Shown here one piece after another: positions 11,361-26,300 of a DNA stretch of 64,000 nt. Numbering within the stretch: position 1 is the first letter of the stretch; the number at the start of each line of letters is the position of its first letter. This stretch comes from Echinococcus granulosus (taxonomy: Eukaryota > Platyhelminthes > Cestoda > Cyclophyllidea > Taeniidae). Location: the NCBI RefSeq assembly GCF_000524195.1, contig NW_020170428.1, positions 244,007 through 308,006 of the forward strand, given 5' to 3'. Position numbers and translations under genes: made by a program. The notes beneath the pieces are model-generated. The model made no database searches, was not told the origin of the DNA, and saw only the letters and a list, made by a program, of their open reading frames with translations.

Positions 11361-14300
11361 TCAAACTCGTTCAAATTTGCGCCGAGAGAGTTCATACCAC
11401 TGTGTTGTCTTGACTGAGGTGGACGAGGAGGGTTGCAGTTGTGCCAGGGAACTGAGAGGGACTACCGCCTCCCCGATCAAATGTTTTAATCCCGAGGTGT
11501 CCATCTGTCGGGCTGTGAAAATCAGGATGACATCTTTGTACGCATTGGGCTGGAGCTCGATGGTGAACTGGATGGGAAAGAAAAGAGACCGTTTTTAGGG
11601 TCCGGCATTGATGCACAACAGCTGGGTGTATCGCGCCTAAACGCCACAGGTCGTCAAACCTGCAGACTACCCTCACATTTACTCAGTAGCCACCTCAATG
11701 AAGTGAGTTTTGAAGTCACCAGTCGGGCTCATTGTATCCTGTCCGTGTTTGTTCCTCAGTCCTTCTATGCGTCGGCATCGATTGCTGCTAAAAAATGACT
11801 CTAACAATGGCTTTTTGTTTAGAAGTTGTTCCTTCTAGGTGGCTTATTCCCACTCCCGAGAAAAACCAGCAAATTCACACAAATAGAAGGACTTACTTTC
11901 TCGTTGAATTTGGGACTATTCGACGGGAGCATGCAGTAGCACTGACGTGGAAACACTCGAATAGAATTAGGAATGCCTCTGATGTCAATCATGGCATTCA
12001 TGGTCAGGTTGTCGCCCGGTAGCCACTAGCATGAAGATAAATAAACCGTTTAATTTACCAATTTTCAAGGGCAATTAGTGCCATTCTTCTCCCCCCGGAA
12101 AAATGGCAGCAGAGAGTAGACTCACCCATTCGTGACCCTGTTCAACGTACACATCAAGTTGGTCGCAGGATGTGCTAAGCTCCAGAGTCAGCTGAACAGC
12201 TGTGTAATCGGGAGGAGGAGTTTTGTCAGTTTCGGTGCTATTTCTGTTGCTTTGTGGCTGAGGAGGAGAGGAGCGGCTACTGAAACTTGGATTTGATGTG
12301 ACTAACGCGGGGAAAAAGATGGAAAGAGGTGCAAAATTGTTGGAAAGAATCTAGGGCGGACTTAAATCACTACTCGAGCATCAAAAACTCCAAATACAAT
12401 GAGTAGGAGGGGTAAGTAGGTAACAGGAGACACTCAACCTGAAGACGATTTTTGAGGTAGGTCAGGTCGCAGATCCGCTTCTGTTGGTTTCCAAAAGTTC
12501 ATCATACTGGGATCCTAAATTAAAAAGGAAAATTATTTGAAAACAGCTCACTTAAATGAGTTGGCAGCAGCTAACCCCTCTCAGAATCGCAAACAAGCTG
12601 CAATTTTGGTTTTTTTATATAAAGTACTTCACTCCAACGTACGAGGGCATGGAATTGGATTAACTCCACCAGTGCCATCGTCAGTGAATTTAGAAGCACT
12701 GCAGATGGCGGTGATGGTTGGGCACAATTCACCATCTGATCATCCAACTCGGACAGTCGATTTAGCAGGTTCAATGCTGGTTGACTTTTGTGATTGGAGT
12801 CAAGGAGGCGCCAAGCAAGGCGTTTTAACTCCTGTGCGTCCCTAACTATGCAAAAACCATTACGAAGGCTGTCATCGCCAGCACCGGTAGGATTTTTGTT
12901 CTCTGGCTGAATTTCAAATTTGAATGCAGGCTAAAAGTGAAGGGAAAAGCGTATTTCTACTGATAAAGTTGTAAGTAGCGCGTTTTGGCATCTGTAACTG
13001 GATGGAAGTTTAGAAGAGACGAACCCTGGAATACCATCCATTTCGTGTTAATGCAGTATCCGTGACCGATATCTTGGCCAGCCCCCTGAAATTAATTTAA
13101 AAAGGCAGATTAAAAGTGGGTGAAATTCCAGAATTGATTACCACTTTAAGTGGATTCTGAGGACTGGGAAGTATTTAATTGAACCATCCTGAAGGCCTCT
13201 GATTCGCTTTGTCGCCGACGACGAAATCGTGCCCTCTCATTGATTTGATGATCGTCTTGACTTATCTGTGGGGCGAAGTACCATAGGAATGCTTAATCTG
13301 CGGCCGTTGTCATCGTCGCCTTCAAAAGCTGATACCATGAAGGGGTCCTACTTTTGAGTGGCTCAGCCTCCCGTCACCATGCCAACTGTCAGATCACTTG
13401 ATCTTGATGAACACATGATGAGTGGACCGACTAATGGAGGCGGGGTCACGCATTGCACTGACACGGTAGGAAATAAAGCAAAGATCACAAAATTAATGGC
13501 TCCGCCTTGACACGAACTCACGTCGTATGACATGCTGCATGCGATTCGACCTCCATGCCGGTGATGTAAAGTGTCAATGTCATATGTCTCACGCGTCTAT
13601 CAAAGCCAGCCGCGTATTCCACTTAGCACTTTTAATCATTAACAAGTAGCCAATGAGAAGTAGGGTCAGGTCAAATACACCAATCCGAAGAGGACTCACA
13701 TTTCAGGTTGCGTATTGCTTGTTGGTGAGAATTTGTTTGATTGCAGATGCAAGTACACGCCCTGGGCTACGTAGCCTACGTAACGACTCTCCGAAGGCTC
13801 TGGAGTGCTTGGTTGTTTCTTGCTCCTTTGTACCTTATCATGGATCATGTTGTTGAGCTGAGCCGTGTAGGATTGGATACTCCGCTGAATTAGCCTATCA
13901 GAAAGGAGAGGTGAGTCATTATCATTGAGGCTCCTACTCTTTGAAAAAGGTCTCCGCTTCGGCATCACTAATGGATCGACGAAGATTTCCATAGACGTGT
14001 CCAATTTGCCCACGTTCCAGTCCGGGCAGTTGCATCTGCCAAGCCTGGAAAAGAAGGGAAAGTCAGTAGACGAGTGTATGCGAGCTCTTCAGCCTGGCCC
14101 TCTAACCCTTCTCTGCGCCTTGCACTGAGCGCTGTATGCGTGGCAGTGACAGACAAACCCGATTCCTAAAACAACAACTGTCCTGACACCTTTGACTGGT
14201 TGTCAAACCTGTGGATGCATTGTAAGGGACACCGATGCATCACTGATGTTGTGCTCAGCGGCGCAAGGCTGGATAAGAAAAGGGAGTAGGGCGCTATTTA

Positions 14301-17300
14301 ACAGATTGCAGGCACCTCGGTTTTCCGGGATTTTAGAGGCATAACCCCCCATCAGAGAGGGAGAGGGCGATAGAACCGCCTTAACGCACCATCTCCATGA
14401 TACCCATGATTGAGAAGGTGTATTTGCGAAGGAGGTTATAGGCCTGACAACAGTGTCGCACAAAGGAGGGAATATCAACCAGTTCCTTTGGCAAGTCTTC
14501 CTTTTCGCGCGATGATGAAGACGGCGGTTCAGCAGATTTTACCACCTCCACCATATCCGGCGTGAGAATGAAGGGCGATCGATCACTGTGTAGAAGAAAA
14601 TGGAGACAGCCGTGAAATTGAGAGGTAAAAAAGATTTTAACTTTGTTGTAAACACCTCGTCCACCCCATTGCTACTCAACACACCGATTGAAACTGAGGA
14701 TCTTTTGAAAGTTGCCGAAGACTTTGGCAAAGTCGATGTGGAAGCTTTGACCATTTTCGCGCATCATAATGTTGTCGTTGTGGCGATCTCCCAGACCCAG
14801 TACGAAGGTTAACACAGAGCCGGCAACTGTGGAATGGCAAAAGTTGTGCACTGCCTGGAAAGGGAAGAAGGAGGGGAGTTGGTCGATTGGCCCTCTGTTT
14901 TAAGTCATTCAACCATCTTTGACCCAGACATCTATGCATCCATCCGCCTAAGCAGGACACCTCTTCAACCTCTCAAAGGGCGATTAGAAGGTACCACAAG
15001 GAGGATGTCAGAGGACAAACCTTTTGACGATCCTTATCGTTAGAATTGTTTTCGTGAAGCCACATCAACAACCCTTGGTCGCGTTTGCAACGCGGATTTG
15101 AAGCACTGCTTTGATTAATTAGTCTGAGTGTCTCGGAGTCTGGCACCTACAAAGGAAAGGCGATTCAATACATTCACCACCTGCGTCACATATATGTGAC
15201 GGAGGTCTGTGGTCGCAATAAAGCGTGCCACGAACAGATGGAAGCTAATTCGTGATGTCAAAGGAACACCATGGTAATGGACAGTCTTACAGGTTCAATG
15301 AGTCCGCGCTTCGGCTCCGTGGGCATTACAGTAAAGTGTGGGATGCACAGATCCATTCCTCCGTTCATCCAAATTCTATCCGCTACGTGAATCAATTGGC
15401 AAATCAGCAGATCCATCTGGAGATCATCACCGACCTAGTGATGGACGGATGTGTGAATGTAATACGGGATAGATAAATGGACGGAAACCACGAGTCCAAA
15501 TGCCTAGATGCAGTGTGCTTCGTAGACATTTCGGCGTGGAAGGAACCTGGCGACACATTCATCCATCTATCGGATTTGAACTACGCCGCTATTCCAACCA
15601 ATCATCGACTAAACGAGGGATCTACTGCCTTTCACGTTGTTCTTTTTAATCGATCAATAGTATCTTTACCAAAGGATTGGAAGTGTTTATAATACGCGAT
15701 ACAGCCCCATTAAGCGATGAAAGGTCATAAGGTCAACCCATGTTTATCTGCTTGCAGTAACACGATTCGCCGTAGCAACAGTGGTTGCCACCGGCGTACA
15801 TAAGTCAAAACCCTAAGGGAAAAAGACTTCTTATTTTTAACGATAGTTTTGAAGAAAAAAGGGAATTCTAATTGAGCAGATAGTGATTGGTGTACCCACC
15901 GCTTCCCGCCATTTGATTGGCTAATCATCATATCGCTCAGAAAATGCGATGATTTGATTGGTTTAATGTCTGACTCATAAAAAGGGAAAACTGGTGTCAC
16001 ACTAACCTTGAAGATACATTTACGCATTTCTCCATCGATACCGCTTAGGGTGAGGCGAATTGGGCACGTGAAAGAGGTGATGTATGAGCATGCCCCTGTC
16101 TAAAGAAGAGGTAAATATAGCTTGACAGTCAACAAGTGGGGAATTTGAAGTAGCCATTTACAGAGTGGCCTGTCTTGCTTACATGAAGGGATTACGATTC
16201 CGCCACTTCTCTAAGTAACCCATATGGAACATTAGGTGGCCCCTCGGTGGAGCTAGTTTAAAGTCGGTGTTCCACTAATTGACTAGGATGACTAGCGAAT
16301 GGTAATATGAGGAACACTTCGTCTTGAGCGGCGCCATGATGTCACATGTCTCCATTGTAGACTCCAAAGTGTATGGAATTCCAGACACCACACGGTGGAT
16401 GCAATTTAGCGTTGACGTTGTGTTGGCGATAAATCGACACGCTCTTATCTTGTCAATGGTGCGACAGGCTAACTCGCATGCTCCTCGTCTCGCATGATGT
16501 TATTTTCCTTCCTCATGGAAGGATAATTGCATTACGAAACACGCATCTACTTGGACTTTTACATAATAAAATTTCGCGGGAGGGACCCTCACGGGACTTA
16601 AAATAATCATTTTAAATTTAATACTGCAAATGACCTTGGAATCAGCCGCACAAAAAGGCTGTTCCAGTTGTTCACCCGCATGACCTTGAAGCAACCAATC
16701 AGAGGTGTGCATCAGAAACTGTTCATTCACGCACCTTAAAACTTCGACAAGCGAAACCAAAATCATAGGGCAGTCGAAAAGCATCCGGAGTTGGGAGATC
16801 GGGCACATTTGGTGGCGAACGCAACCAAACACTTGGTGGTGATGATGCACCCTCCTCCAATTCCTTCGGCTTGAATCGGGAGTCGAGAAAGTTTTGTATG
16901 GACTCCAGGCCCTCTTGCAATGTCCGATACTTCGTTTTGTCCTTTGCCACTTTTACAGCTTCAGCTAGATCCGAGAGATTGAACAAATTACAGCCACAGG
17001 CATCGTGACTCGTGTAAATAAAAAGGAGAGAGAACGTGCGCATAAACAATCAGGCTTGTTTGTTTGCAATAGACTTACCGGTTTGACGTATACGGGCCAA
17101 CACATCTGCTTGCAGACTCCATGTGGCCTCTAGACGACTGCCATGCAACCACACGATAGCCGTCCTCAGCAGAAGTAATCGACGTTGACTGTACCACTTG
17201 GGGCTCATAAGCATACTCTCGATGCTCCTAAAGAGGAGGCGTTTGAGGCTGAAAGAAGAGATCCTACCAGTAGAGTGCATTGCAGAACCGCAGAGACACC

Positions 17301-20300
17301 GTTGAACGATGAAGAAGGAGGCTGACCAGACCCGACCAGTCTAAGTAGAGGTCATAGTTAACCGCCTGGAAATAAATGAGTAAGGCAATTTAGAAGCCAT
17401 CTATTCGGCCGGAAGAGTGTGTTGGCAGGATTGCTAACCTCCAGAAGACAAGGAAGGTAACAGATGAGACCGTCTGGAGGAAATTGGGATATACAACTAA
17501 CTGCCCAATGCCGGAAAAATTGGTCGGCAACATCAGGCAGGAGAAGACGCAGTGCAGCTGCTGGTGAAAGCGGGGTTGAGAGTTGTATCAGGCTGGAAGA
17601 GGTTTAAACCAATCATATAGCGTCAATTACTCACAGAAACTCAATTTCCGACTTAACTTGAACACCCTTTCATGTACTGGCCCTAGAAGGCAGTGTCCAG
17701 GGCACCCTCTTTCAGCCAATCAAAAAGCTCTAGGATTAATCACAGGAAACGCCTACCTATAGAGCTGAGAGAGCAAGAACATCCACAAAATTTTGTCGTG
17801 AGCACTTTTTTTGGTTGGTTGGGAGGCACGTCGACAGGCCTCCGGCCAACAGACAGGAGCTGCAACAAGGAGAGTTGTTAGGAGTTCCGATGAAGCGACA
17901 AGCCGATAACGGTGTTGCCAAAGTTGGTCTATAAACAATTGATGTTGACTCAAATCCGCCAAGAAGGTGGTGAACTTGGGCTCTCCAATCGCATCTGTCA
18001 GTCGACGTCCAGCCGGTGGAAGCAGTGAGGCTGGTGTGTAGAGAATTTGACTGGCCAACTCAATGTAATGGCGTTTTTCCACATCGAATATGCCTGCTTG
18101 ACCACTTGGATGGAAAAAAAGGGCACAAAATGCCTGATTTTTGAAAAGGAATTACGAGTAGTCTTTTTACTTACGTATCAAGATCATCGGCAATCGGTGG
18201 CTTGGGGAAGAAAAAGTCCGATGCATAGATGGGGAATTCTAGCTGGAAAATGTTCAAAGTGGCGGCACATTAACGTGGGAGATGAAGAAAAAAGATAGGC
18301 AATTGTTAGAAGCCCCTACTTCAATAACAACAGCGGTACGGCTTCGATTGGGCTCTGCAAAGGTGGACCGAAACTCCGGGGAGAGGCCCTCCGCCACTGG
18401 AGGCCAAAGGCCGGCAAGAACGACCTCTTGTCGCAGACGTCCATTGGCGTCGAATATAGGAACATTCACCCAGCCAAGAAGGGTTCCGTTGCTCACTAAG
18501 AGTGTAAAAATTGTCCTTTGAAATAAGGAAATAAGATTAGTTGAGAATCCTTATGGAAAGGCTCCCGTCTCCTAGTGGCTGAAGCAAGATTGCTTCCACA
18601 AATCTGATTGGGTGTTTCAAGGTCACTTGGCGTAGGCGGTTATTGAGATAAAAAGTCATAAAATTCCTTAATTAAAGGGTGATTAAATGAAACTCATGTA
18701 TTAGCGATCATTGAAGCGAAGAAATTTAGGAGAAAGTCAACCCACGTATAGAAGGGTCTTCAGTTTGCTTCTTCAAGGCAATGAGACTGACATTAAGTAG
18801 CGTTTCCCTTGGCAGGCGTCGAAAAGGGAAGTCTAAAGAGGGCAGGAAGGTCGATGGAGATGATGATAAGTTGATGGGTGTCGTAGAAGGTGGGGTGGTG
18901 TAATTTACCCAAGAAACGAATCCATTCGTCGATCTTTCCACCCGAGTTAAAATCGGCCTTACGGGAGTAGTGGAAGTCGCGGAGTACTGGTGTGGTGCAG
19001 GCATAATCCACACAGCCCTTAGAGCCCCTCGGATAAGCCGGATTTAGAGGTGATGTATAAATAGTGGATAATGGTCGTCCGGCGTAGGTCAGAATCACGT
19101 GAACACGAACACAGCTACCGGCACTGGAAGGAAAAGTTCCCCACGGATAGGTTCTGGCATCAATTAACCCATCCATTCACCTGAATAGTTATGCACCTTT
19201 CCAGCCACCTGTAGATCCCTCCATTAATCGGTTCAACCGATTATATTACCATTTATCAACACACCTCCCCCTCCCAAAACCATCCATAAATCCACCCACC
19301 ATCAGGCAACATTAACTATCAAATAGATTACGTGCATAACTACACTTACCCCAAACGCTCAGAGAGGTTCCAGGGATCTGAATGATCAGCGGGATCGATC
19401 ACACTGCCAATACGCATGACAAAGGGCATGTCACACTTAGACATGCGATGGCACTCCCTTTGCATCGACATCTGACAGCCCAGAAGTCGTTCGCATTCCA
19501 TCTCATTTCCCAATACTGCTAAAATGGAGGAGAAAAATGAGGAAGAAAACAAGTGAGTTTTTATCACTCAAACAGCCACAATCCATTCACTCATCCCTTA
19601 GCCGTCCATCCCACGCTATCGGAATGCTGCTGCCCGTTGGTTTGTCCATTTAGGACAAGTACCTACCGATCGTTGATCGAGACGCTTTTGCTGCAGTGCC
19701 CGGACCAGGTGGATTGGAAAATATCAACCTCAAAATCCACATTCCAATGCCTGCCTACTTCTGCAATCGCTACAATGACACCGTGCGTGATAAATTGAAG
19801 AAGAGGACCCAAACCAACTGCGAATGTGAGTCGCCCTTCATTGCTTCAGCCATCTTACCGTGATTGGAATGCGCACGTCTATCCACGCCAATACCAATTG
19901 AACTGCCATCAGAACACTTAGGCTGTCATCTGCCTTCATCTAAGGAAATGGATGAATGTGAGGTGAATGGATGAATTGCCCCGTGGACATGCAGATGTGT
20001 GGACGTGCCTCCTCAACTGTCGCCTGCCTCCACCTGCCTCCATCTTGTCTCGTGAATGTAGAGGTGCGCCAAATACCCCTCACCTCCATTAAGGTGTAAT
20101 CTGTCAAACGTGCTTGAAGTCTAGGCATCGAAAGTAGCAGACGACTCCTTCCAAATTATCGATTAGACGGCGCAACAGTTTTTTGGGATGTTTTAAAGGG
20201 GAATGGGACGATGTGGGGCGTTACAGAACCTAGAAGAGGTGGGGTTTTAGACAGATGCCCCATCGAGGAAGGCTATCCTATTCGTCCGCCTTAGCCACTT

Positions 20301-23300
20301 TTATCTCCCTTGACCTCCTAACATCCGCTTTTTAAGATGCCACTTTGCCGGTGTTGCATACCTTCACCCACCACATTGCCACGTCCATCTCCACCTCGGT
20401 GTGGCGACTGGCGCTCTTTTCTCAAAGGCCGACGGCCCTATCAGATACGGTGGCATTCACATGATGCCTTTGTTGTCACCAGTGTGTCCAGTAGAAGTGC
20501 AGACTCGCCTTAGAATCATCCATGTGTAAACACCTTTGTTTACAAGATGACACTCTCCAGTGGAATGTAGTTGGACAGAGGACGACCTTCATCATTCACT
20601 CTTGAAGGCACCTCAGTGCTCGTGTTTTGCGCTAACGTGTGACGAAATTTGGCTGTCAAGTGGCGACACTTTCTAGAAGTCTGCTACACGGTAACGCCCA
20701 TGGCTGTGGTGAAGGCTGCGAATTCTCCAGATTACGTCAAGTCTACTATTTTGATCAGTAAATATCGGGAATGCCAGCGTCTACAACTAGGCTGACATAG
20801 CTTTAGGATATTAGGGGAAAACTCAAGGTTGCTGATGGACTCCTGATGTATGAGTCATGGAATTCAAGCTGGGTGCCCTTTAGACCCTACTTTGTTTTTT
20901 GGGTATAGCCCTCAGGCAACGTGGTCAATTTATCACCGGCGAAGAAGTTGCGCCGGTAAAAGTACTGCCTGGTGAAAGCTCACGGTTGTTTTGGGTTTAA
21001 TTTACTCGTCGACTTAGCGGATGAAAATGATTTTTACAGTATCGCTGAAAAAAAAATTTCCACTGAATGAATCAATGTCATGGACGGGCATAAAACAGAC
21101 CCAAGTACGGGACAACTTTGGGTGACTATTTACTCACGTATGACTAGTGTATATCTCAAAGGAGAGGTCACATTTATGAGAGGAAGGCCAAAAAATGCTC
21201 AGGAATTTCTTCGATGAGACAATTACGACGGGCGGGAGTTGATTGGTCGAAGTGGCGATGGCGGGGGAGGTGAGCAAGCAGGTGGACGATTTTCATTGGT
21301 TAAAAAGATAAACCAAACCGCCTACACAGCAGCATCTCCGAAAAAAAGTAATAGACCACAGACTTTGGAAATCATCCCATACTACATGCGACCGCTTTAT
21401 ATCACTTAAAATAGGTGGCCAAATGTCTTCTACGAGTCTGTGTTTCGGAACAAATCCCCCAAAAACGCGCCGATCCCCTACGTGTGGGATTTTCGAACAA
21501 ACTACGCCCACTTGGACTGAAAGAACTTAAGTATTCCTGTTAATTGGCCTAGAAATGCCCTACCAATTGCACACACTTTACAGAAAACTTCCAAACACAG
21601 ACATCCTCACATTGTGACAAGGCTAGAACCTTTCCCTTAACGCTCATTCTAATTCCTATTCCAACCTATGATAACATAAACAAGTAAAAAAAAATGATAA
21701 ACACTGCTTTTCTTCTTTCTCCACCATGATTGGTGGAGTCGTCCCGATCTCTGGGCTTACAAATGATTAGCTGAGATACTGTTGAAATGACTACGACTTC
21801 TAAACCAGTATATTTAGTCATTTTTAAATAATTTTCCGTGTTACCACAGATTTTGTTATGGCTATGGATTCGGGTATTTTAATAGACCTAAGCCCTCCAA
21901 AAATGTTAAAAGAGTGTGACAGATTCTAGACGATGACAAAAAAGCCAATCAAAACGCACGTGGAGCGGGAAGAACGGTGGCCAGCCGCAATTCCGGATAC
22001 CAGGCCTGTTTCCACTTTAAGAAGGCTATCGTCTGCCTAATCACCTGCATCTCCAAAATGGTCAACTTCTCCATTACCACCTCCTCCCAATTGTCCCCCG
22101 TGCTGTGCCTTGGCGACAAGGGCTGCTGGTGTAAAATTTGCTGTTTCTTAAGGCACAAAAAAGACAGTTACGGAAGACTTTGAGGGTTAATTTCACGAAG
22201 GTTAAGATGAAACAGCGAATGGATCATCCAGTAAATTCAGACTGTGATGTTCATAGTAGAATTTGGATCTCTTATTAATTCATTTAGTTCTCAAGCTCTC
22301 ACCCGAGGTTTTCTGCTCAACATGAGGTTGTAGAGACTGTTTTGTACGGCCGCCATAGCCTCAGGCAGGGTGTTGATTGCTGTGCCATGACATATCCCCG
22401 AAATATGATCCACCACTGCCTTTCGGATCATCTCACAAGTGTGGCCTGTGGCATTGATAGTACTCTGTAAAAGCCAATAAAGGGGAAACAGTTTGCAAAG
22501 GCAACTGAGTGGACAAAAAACTGATTTTATCCTCTCCAGTCCCGTTCCCCGGGGAGGCCATTGCCTGCGAAAATATGATTGGCTGGGAAATGTACGCGTT
22601 TGATTGGTTGACCTGATCCAAATTGATTAGAACACGTCTTCTAGTATTTTTATGACTTTTAAGCAGGATTTTTATAATCGGTAATAGTGAGAATACTTTT
22701 ACTCACGAAAGAAAGGTTAGAAACCTGTTTCCGGAGGTTCTCAATGTGACCGCTTATTTTCATCACCGAATTTTCGATCATTGCTCTGAAAACATACAAA
22801 AAAGTTTTGTTGTTCAAAAATTGTTCAGGGTTCCCTCCAAAAGATAACAACTAAAATATCTACATGACTTAATAGAAGAATGATCTTATTGGATTATTCA
22901 AAAATCAGTTTTTTTTCCTACAGGGTCGCAATGGCGGCTAAGAAAAAACTCTGGCAATGGGGTTCAAAAGGGAAGTTTGTTGCTAATAATGAAGTAATCT
23001 TTCACAGTAAAATGGGACATATTGAGGCTTACTTGTCAGGAATACGTGTGTCACTAGCGTAGGCCGTGTGAAGATTCAGTTTTCGAGTCTTGTCTTCAAC
23101 CTAGATTAAATATTTTTAAAAAAGAATTTATTTCAATTTGCCAGGTGGAATAAAATACTAGCGTAGGAGAAAAAGAGAACATGAAAGCATCGGTAATTGG
23201 TAAGGTATGGAGGATATTAGGTGTTACCAACCGTACCGAAGGAAGAAAGTACTCCTGTGCACTGAAGGCCTCCAAAACTAAACGTGCGGTTGACCCCGTT

Positions 23301-26300
23301 CGACAGCAGTCCCGAATATACTCATGATCACAAAGTCGGGCATGACTAGGGGGCAAAAATCAGTCAAAAATTCCTCCACCAATTCAATTTGAGCTTTAAG
23401 GTCAAATCGATAACTCAAGCAATCAGAACAGAGTCCGGAAATTTTGCCATTTCAAAGAAACTATTTAGCTAAGATAGTCACTGAAGAAATCAGGTGTTAA
23501 AAGTTCATCAAAATATGAGACAACATCTCTAATTACCAAATCACGAGATGATGTGAGTAAGTACATCTCTTTTTTGGTGCAAAAATGAGTAAGTTTTCTG
23601 GATTAACAAATACCAGTTAGACAAATCAGGCTGAGGAGGAGTCAAAGTGCTCTTTTTAAGAAAAATAGCAGATGGAGTTGGGAGGGAGAGAGGAGGAGGA
23701 GGATGAGGGGAGGAAAACTTACGGATGCAGAAGATCGGTGCGTCCACATATCCGAAGACAGTACTCAGAGGATTTGAGGGGTTTTTCAGTACCGTAGGCT
23801 CGCTCAAGACATTCTTTTACCAGTGTGGAGACAACCTTTGTGGCTGAATCGGGAAAAAAAATTGGTAATGGGTACGGCTATGGTTTTTCTGTCCTCCCTC
23901 TATCTCTGCCCAAGGGATGTCTGTAAAATGATAGGAGGGGATCGAAAAGGAGTGGCGCCACTGGCCATGAGAGGCAGGAGGCGCTCGAAGCGTTTATTCT
24001 ACAAAACAGAAGTGAAGCCGAAGGTCTGGTAGTTAAAGCCAAATGTCATGCGAAGAGAAGGAGGGTATTGGATCCACCCTCAAGGATCCCACCCACGACA
24101 CAGAGTTGAGCAATCAAACAACTGTGACAACACATTATAAAATTAGATATTTTTCAACAAGCTTGAGATATATTTGGAGTTTCTACTCCACGTGGCGCAT
24201 TCATCTTTGAACTGCGTCAAGTAAGAGAGGATATGACAATGACTAGTCCTACATACAATGATATACGATAACTTCTGTCCCTTTTTTTCTCCACTAGATC
24301 ATCATTACTCTCCGATTTAATTTATGACACAAAAAGAGAGAGAGAGAGTGCATGTGCATTTGCGGTGAGAATAAGTTTGACGAGGGCGGTATCAGAGCGC
24401 ACACATTAAACAATGACAATACAATAACGAAAGTACACATAATACCGCCGTATTAAGACAAGAACGGTGGGGAAGGCGACAGAGAAGACCAGATGGCTTT
24501 CCGCGATAAAGCATCAGTCTAAGATCGCCCTCTTTTACCTCCCGTAATGCCCCACATGGTCCCTGTTGCCTACTTAAACCACCCAATCAACGATTGCTCC
24601 AGCCTAATCGATACTTTGGAATGAGTCGTCTCTGCTACTTCCTGTGCCTAGACTTCAAGCACGCTTGATAGACTACACTTTCACGGAGGTGGAGGGCACT
24701 AGTCGCACTTCCACGTTGAGGAGACGTGATGAATTAAACCTGTGGAGGCAAGTGGTTGTTGAAGAGGCACGTCCACACGTCCAGGCTAGCCTGAGATTCA
24801 TCGACATGTCCACGAATCAATCCGTCTACATCACATTCATTCAATCACTGAGGTGAATGGGGAAGTTGAGACAGGCGCACCTCCTGAGTTGGAGGGCGAT
24901 GATGAAGTGGGCATCCGTGGACATCTCTCCACACCCCAAATATGGCAAGCTTGATAAAGCAGTGAGGCGACTCACGTTCACAGATGGTTTGGATCCTCTC
25001 CTTCAACCAATTGCGCACGGTGTCGATGTAGCGATTGCAGAAGTAGGCGGGCATTGGAATGTAGATTTTGAGATCGATATTATCCAATCCATCTGGTCCG
25101 GGCACGGCAACGAAAGCAGTCTGTGGCATTCGATCAACGATGACTAGAAGGCCAGGATTTATGTGCCAATCATCGTGTAGTGAATCCTTGATATTATATC
25201 GAAGGCAGTAGCTTGATGCGCTTCCATAGATGGCATCAAAGATGTAGGCATTGAGAGAGACCGGAGGTTGAGGTGCTGGCAGACTCTCCAAGCCCACGGA
25301 AAAGGGAGTGGGAAAAGTATTCTTCGTTCCAGGCAGCCATGGTGTGCAGCTGTAGGAGAAGTATCCATGGATTAGACACCTGATTGACAAATCAACTTTC
25401 TAGAGGCAAGGTCTGACCCCCCACAAACCTTTTACACGCTAATAACGGGTCCTATTCCCAAAGCGCAGACGCATTTTCGACTTCTCGCGTAGAAGGCCAA
25501 ATATACATCGTCAGACATAAGAGTGGTGATTTTATATCTGCTAGGTAAGCAGACTGAAGTCTGACAGTTGTTGGGCGATCGGAATAGTTTATAGAGGGGT
25601 TCGAGAAAGAGAGAGAATGGTGTGCCCCTGCTTTGTCGTCTCATCGAGCCGGTTGAAGTAGGAAAGAAGATTTACCATTAACAACCTTTCACCATCGACA
25701 ACGTGGAGATCGGAGTGCCAAAAACATGGACTGATGACGCAACAACAACTTTTTGCACATACACCAAAATGAAAAGAGAAATTTGTGTAGAATCGGTGGG
25801 CAAATGTGTGGCAGCCTCATGCCTCAATTGATGACAGGCGAGAGGCTACAAAACCTACCGATTTTTGCTTCCTTTTTCTCATGCACTTCAATCCAACACG
25901 CCTTTTGTGCTTTTTGCACTTCAGAATTCTACGGGTGTTGCTCGCCTATACGCAAACGGTCTGTTTGCTCACCACCCCACTACCTCATGCCGAGAAGACT
26001 GCTAAGACTATCCACCAGGCGTCGTTGCATTACCTGACAGAGTGCGTTTTCTCTACTCGGCATGAGAAGGTATAAAACAGGACCTTTTTATCCCACAGAG
26101 CTTCATCTTCAGAAGACTTCATGCTGAAATGTAGGATGCGTCTAATTTACTTCACCAAATTCCAGTAAGAGGGTGTTACCGTAAGATGGAGAAGAATCAG
26201 ATGATTGAAAATTAAATCTGAGAGGGGTGCAATACTGGCTAGCAGTTCGTCCCCTCAAAACCTGAAGGGTTCATTACTATTCACAAATTAGGAAGACTCG

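Noticed and set aside
11224..11598. 124-codon plus-strand frame
   Set aside because: Shadow of the last PI3K-C2 exon (11567-11361 on minus) and its 3' flank.
16723..17049. Reading the MFMRTFSLLFIYTS start as the N-terminus of a separate secreted protein
   Set aside because: That part is intron. From about VAKDKTKYRTLQEGL onward it is the PI3K-C2 linker between the helical and kinase domains.
19940..20128. Minus-strand frame starting MPRLQARL, similar to a plus-strand frame at 24644-24856
   Set aside because: Both lie in the intronic part of the inverted duplication. Their similarity is due to the shared DNA, not to a conserved peptide; the frames differ in length and end arbitrarily.
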